Positions 59,848 through 64,000 of a DNA stretch of 64,000 nucleotides are shown piece after piece. The notes under the pieces are model-generated. The model searched no databases. It was given only the letters and a program-made list of their open reading frames with translations, and was not told the DNA's origin. Position numbers and translations under genes: made by a program. The stretch's first letter is position 1, and each line of letters starts with the position of its first letter. Source of the DNA: Limonium bicolor (taxonomy: Eukaryota; Streptophyta; Magnoliopsida; Caryophyllales; Plumbaginaceae); NCBI GenBank assembly GCA_023374045.1, contig CM041779.1:272338062-272402061 (forward strand). Direction: 5' to 3'.

Positions 59848-61369
59848 TGGATGTCCTTGTTCTTTTCATTTTGATGTTATTTCTGGACTTGTTTTTCTTT
59901 CAGTTGTTATTTTATTTTGTTCTTCTTTTTCGTTTGTTTTCTTTTATTTATTTTAGTTGTATTTTAATTCTTTTCTTTTCTAGTTATCTTCTTAACTTGG
60001 AATTGTGGTACTAATCATTACTAATGAAATGCTTCACGCATATCTTTCTGGTTTTGATGTTTGTGTGCATGCTTGGTGCTACTGTGATAATTCTTCTGTC
60101 TCCATGGATGGACACTTGCTTGGATGCAAGTGTGAGGAAAATCTCTCCCCTATCAAGAAATTAAGTGTGAGGAAGAACCTCTTCCTCAATCAAAATCAGG
60201 GGAGTTTTAGTTTTCTCTTTTTTAAGTTTGTGTTCAGTCTGTGCTTTAATGTGTTTCATCTCTGTCAAATTTATCATGCCACTTCTTCCTCAATCAAAAT
60301 CAGGGGAGTTTTAGTTTTCTCTTTTTTAAGTTTGTGTTCAGTCTGTGCTTTAATGTGTTTCATCTCTGTCAAATTTATCATGCCACCGTTATAAGTTTGG
60401 CACATTACTTAAGGTCTTCTTCTTGATTTTATTTTGTGAACAATGAGGACATTGCTCCTCTTTAAGTGTGAGGAAGGGGAGATCTTTCTAAATGTGCCAG
60501 TCATTTTGCATCCCACATTGATTTTTGATTGTTCTTGAACTATATGGGGGTAAGTTCCTTGAAGTGCTTATATGTATTGAATTCTTGGGTGAGAATTCTT
60601 GTGGAAGTTTTTTTTAATCGAGTATGGTGATGACTTTAAAGATTGTTTTGCTCAGAGTTGTATGTTTTCGTGGTTTTGTAAATTGCAAAATTTCATTAAA
60701 ATTCTGTGGACAAGCTGATTATGAAGTCGGAACTGGTTTAACTTGGTGCCTTGGGAATGATGTGGAAGTATGGAATGCAAGGTTAAGGCAAGGTACTCCT
60801 CTGATCTAATAAATATTATGAACCAAAATGGGCCTCTTCCATCCAGTTATTAAGTCCTGGGGTTCTTTATCACCCATTTACCTAAGATCATCTGATCTGG
60901 GATAAAAGACCCAACACCGTTACAAGGATGGAGAGAGAGGTCTGGGGGATGAATTAATTGTGCGAACAATTGAATATTTATGCAAAGAAAAAAAAGGAAG
61001 CTCTCAAAAGCTTAAAGTTTTTTACAAATTACTTAATTAGATCATAAGTTCGTGGTGTTGAAAGGTACTGCGGAACATGGCAGTACTTCACACCCCTTGT
61101 CATCCATGGGTTTGAGGAAAGAAATGGTTAGAAGGTTGCGAGTTAATCCAGTTCTGTCTTTGTGATTTGACATCTTCATGATTTCGTTTTAAAAGCTTGT
61201 TTCACTGTTTAAGGAACGCATAGTTAAGAGCGAGATTGATCCTTGAATTATTACTATGGCTTGATTCCCTTGTACATTTGTTTAACCCCGAGATTTTGTA
61301 CTAAGGCATTTTGAGATAACTTATTTCTGTTTTGCTTGAGGACAAGCAAAATCCAAGTGTAAGGAGGTT
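59848..61369 (+). other. Athila 3' untranslated region and polypurine tract
   Basis: The region is T-rich with phrases such as AAGTGTGAGGAAG near 60130, 60160 and 60465. It holds the 104-bp tandem duplication at 60179-60386 and ends with AAGTGTAAGGAGGTT (61355-61369), the polypurine tract. The frames at 60005-60394 and 60624-60809 are not supported. Confidence 0.65.
60179..60386. repeat. 104-bp perfect-looking tandem duplication
   Basis: A unit from CTTCCTCAATCAAAATCAGG to TTATCATGCCAC occurs twice with no difference that I can see, at a period of 104 bp. It must be a recent slip or unequal exchange. Confidence 0.88.
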
Positions 61370-62982
61370 TGATAAGTGTGAAATACGAATGGTTTTAGTG
61401 GTTTTAAATGCTTAATTTTCATACTTGCATTGATAATATTCCACACGTATCCTACGTTTTCCTTTGGTTTCTTGTTCAATAAGAATTAATACCTTTTTGT
61501 GTGTCAAATGCAGAGAAAAGCCAAGAAAACAGTAGATTAACTCATGAGGGTGATGAGGCAAAAAACGGGGATCGAATCGGAGTCAGAACAAAGATTTTAG
61601 AGGCTTTTGAAGCTATGTCCAAACTTGTGTCCGAACATCCATGTTCGGACACAAGTCGAAACTTCCAGTGCTTTGCCTAACAAAGTGTCCGAACTTGTGT
61701 CCGAACTTCGAAGTTCAGACACAGTTCGAGACTTGCAACGAAGAAGTTGAAACCCCGCTCCAAGACCATATGTCCGAACTTGTGTCCGAACATTGAAGTT
61801 CGGACACAAGTCGAGACTTTTGCAAAAGAAGCCAGATCCGCGCTCCAAAACAAGGTGTCCGAACATTGAAGTTCGGACAGAAGTTCGGACGCGGCTAAAT
61901 TTCCAGCAAAAAGTGCTGTGTTTTGAAGAAAGGAAAAGGGGAAAAAGCTTATAAAAAGCCTAATCAGGTAGAGGAAGAGGGCTCATCTTTATGACCGAAA
62001 ACAACGCTCTTTAACGACAATCAAAGCTCTCAAATTCTTCATCATCAAAACCATCATCCTCAATTCCATTCATCACACAAACCATCATTGTCGTCGAGGA
62101 GAATCGTCAGAAGTGAGTCCACGTTCATCTTCAACCTCGCGTCAACATATCTTCGAATCTGGATAACAAGTGGAATTGGGAGTTTATTTCTAACTCTTGA
62201 TGAATTATCTTCCCATAGTATTTATTTGTTTCGTTGATATGTCTGGCTAGAGAGGATTGCTCTATGGGAGGGTTGTTCGTAATGGATATGAACTAGCTAG
62301 AATTTTTGCAATTTGAATATGAGGTTTTATCGGATTGTTTCAAGGTTAATGTATAACATTCATCTTCTCTATTAATATCATGAGTTTATAGAGTTGTTTT
62401 GCGAATCTTGTTACGATCAGATCAGGTGACTAACAAGAAGTTCAAATTAATCTGAAAAATATGGGGAGAACTAGTTGGATTGATGAGTTTTCCCTGTAAT
62501 TGCTAATAATTCTTCGCACTTATTCCGCTTATATGTGTTTTGTCTGCTTCTAGATTAAAGCTGACATGTTCTGATAGGTGAGCTCTTCGTTAACTAGGAT
62601 TTAGAATCGAAGAGAGTATAAGAATTGACCAATCTGTTTCTCATAATAAAACTGTAGGTATTGCTAAATTTATCCAGTAAAGAACAACCCAAACCCAGAG
62701 TTCCATTCATTTTATCAAACTTATCATTTATTTTCATTAATTGTTCATTTAAAATTTGGTTTGGCTTTACTTTAATTCATTCATAAAAACAATTCACAAC
62801 CCCCCTGAATTTCCAGTTTTCTTAGGAGTAGACTTATTTTCTTTCAAGTCTCATGGATTCGATACCTGGTTACTTAATTTCTATACTATAGTGACCGGGA
62901 TTTTTGCAACCCGACAGAGACGTTGATTTGTTATTTTCTAGGTTAATTAATTAGTTTTAGCATATCAATTTCCCTGTCTGCA
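61370..62982 (+). repeat. 3' LTR of the Athila element
   Basis: The LTR is 1613 bp, starts TGATAAGTG and ends CTGCA, with four hairpin units (61616-61893) and a TATA box at 61949-61958. Differences from the 5' LTR are scattered and more frequent than between the chromovirus LTRs, fitting an older insertion. Confidence 0.93.
61616..61893. repeat. hairpin array in the Athila 3' LTR
   Basis: Four units correspond one to one with 11236-11513. The first pairs ACTTGTGTCCGAACAT with ATGTTCGGACACAAGT perfectly, whereas the 5' copy has one change in the left arm. Confidence 0.85.
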
Positions 62983-63622
62983 ACCTCGAAGCTTAACTTT
63001 TCTCTTAAAGATCATGTAAGCAAGTTGGGATCGAGGGGGCAATTTAGGAACAAATACTTGATAATGCCTCGTAATTCAATCCTGACATAAGCGTTTGAGA
63101 CCACAGTATAGTCAATCCAAACATCACAACCGTTATTAGCCAACTAATGGTACAAATCAGTAACATAAAAAAAACATTAAGAAAAGAAAATAAAGTGATC
63201 ATATTTCCTATAGATTGTTGCTAATAATGGAACATTTTTATCATCTTGGCCATAATACTAGTTTCATATTATTGTATTATTTCATATTATTGTATTATAA
63301 TTTAACATTCTTTCTTCAGTCCTGAATCTCGAAGTCACTTTATATTTAGTTTATAAATAGAAGAATGTTATTATATGTCCAGCTAGCAACAAGTTCTTTA
63401 GATAAACAACAAATATTATGTAGTTTATAAAGTTTCATATGTGACTGCTCAAGAACATTAACTAATCTTCCAACTCAATACACTAGTTTAATACATTCAC
63501 CCAGATAGATAAAAATCCAGGTTCCACTCTTTCACACATAATCCACAATACAATGTATCTATAAATGCAACAAGTTAAGGACAGTAAAACACCCAAGTCG
63601 TATAAAAGTTTAGTGACTTAAA
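62983..63622. other. flanking DNA right of the Athila element
   Basis: It begins with the TSD ACCTC. The 640 bp are AT-rich with a repeated 'TTTCATATTATTGTATTAT' phrase near 63265. I see no gene or element in it. Confidence 0.5.
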
Positions 63623-64000
63623 TGAAATACCCTGAACTTAAATGTGCTAATAAATGGTATAATTATGGTTTTCAAAGGCTAATTAAGTCCTTAAGAACAT
63701 TGGTTTAGAAAATGAAAACCAAAAGAAAGAGTAAAACGCGTTAAAGTCACAAAAATGCAAAAACACGTATTTAATTATCTTAGGAGGTATATAACCTTGA
63801 AAAGGATCCGAGAGGGATTCCTAGGGCTTAATTAGGCCTAAATAGTATGTGGGAACAATTCCCGAAGAAAACGGATCCAAATAAAGGGTTAAAACGCTAA
63901 CGGAGTCTTAAAGCGCGTTTTTCGAGAAAACCCAAAAACATGACTTTAAACAGTTAAATGACCCCATAAAAATTATAGTTGATCATATAACTATAATTAA
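63623..64000 (+). repeat. start of a plus-strand Tekay-like LTR, cut by the window end
   Basis: TGAAATACCC at 63623 is the complement of the GGGTATTTCA end of the minus-strand LTRs. Downstream, 'CATATAACTATAATT' and the block before it match the complement of 30430-30510 in the chromovirus LTR. So a related LTR in the opposite orientation begins here. Confidence 0.6.

Larger units (their letters stand above)
11002..62982 (+). mobile_element. Athila-lineage Ty3/Gypsy retrotransposon, outermost member of the nest
   Basis: Two LTRs (11002-12598 and 61370-62982) start TGATAAGTG, end in TGCA, resemble each other along their length and are flanked by the TSD ACCTC. The primer-binding site matches Asp tRNA, as in Athila. 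The order is gag, protease, RT, RNase H, integrase, then a separate ORF in the envelope position, again as in Athila. Removing the Copia insertion at 16926-55391 and its TSD leaves about 13.5 kb. All coding parts carry stops, so the copy cannot move on its own. Confidence 0.93.

Overview
This window is plant nuclear DNA, from an angiosperm with a repeat-rich genome and most likely a eudicot. I could not name the species. I found no complete host gene. Almost everything I could resolve is LTR retrotransposon, and most of it sits in one nest whose insertion order can be read from exact 5-bp target-site duplications (TSDs).

Layout. 1-6530: the end of a minus-strand Ty3/Gypsy element with a 4.3-kb LTR at 2203-6530. 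6531-9364: a remnant of a second minus-strand element (primer-binding site at 7446-7457, LTR about 7463-9364). 9365-11001: non-LTR flank with two weak coding-like fragments. 11002-62982: an Athila-lineage Ty3/Gypsy element (TSD ACCTC), about 13.5 kb without its insertions. 62983-63622: flank. 63623-64000: start of a plus-strand Tekay-like LTR.

Inside the Athila pol lies a SIRE-lineage Ty1/Copia element (16926-55391, TSD AAGAC; about 10.1 kb without insertions; both LTRs 1093 bp). It received three insertions: a 4.86-kb solo LTR in its 5' LTR (17078-21935, TSD CAACC), a roughly 6.4-kb Tat/Ogre-type solo LTR in gag (23325-45176, TSD CTACT), and a 1.6-kb Athila-like solo LTR in its envelope-position ORF (51005-52630, TSD GTAAC). 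The Tat LTR was split by a minus-strand Tekay/Del chromovirus (27223-42694, TSD CAAGG), whose 5' LTR holds one more solo LTR (37109-39365, TSD GTTAG). The nest is therefore five insertions deep.

The most unusual gene is in the chromovirus: an intact 216-codon AlkB-type 2-oxoglutarate/Fe(II) dioxygenase between gag and protease. All metal and 2OG ligands are present, while the surrounding gag-pol is frameshifted. The gag also has two short intron-like gaps (GTAACT...AG) that restore the frame, and a third donor that could join gag in frame either to AlkB or to protease. A second theme is that LTRs of unrelated families carry arrays of short near-perfect hairpins. One hairpin word (ACTTGTGTCCGAACAT and its complement) is shared by Athila, the chromovirus and at least two other LTRs. 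A third is decay: the Athila gag-protease frame is free of indels over 2.35 kb but holds 19 stops, 16 of them TAG, as expected from deamination of methylated CAG. All polyprotein genes here are broken by stops or frameshifts.
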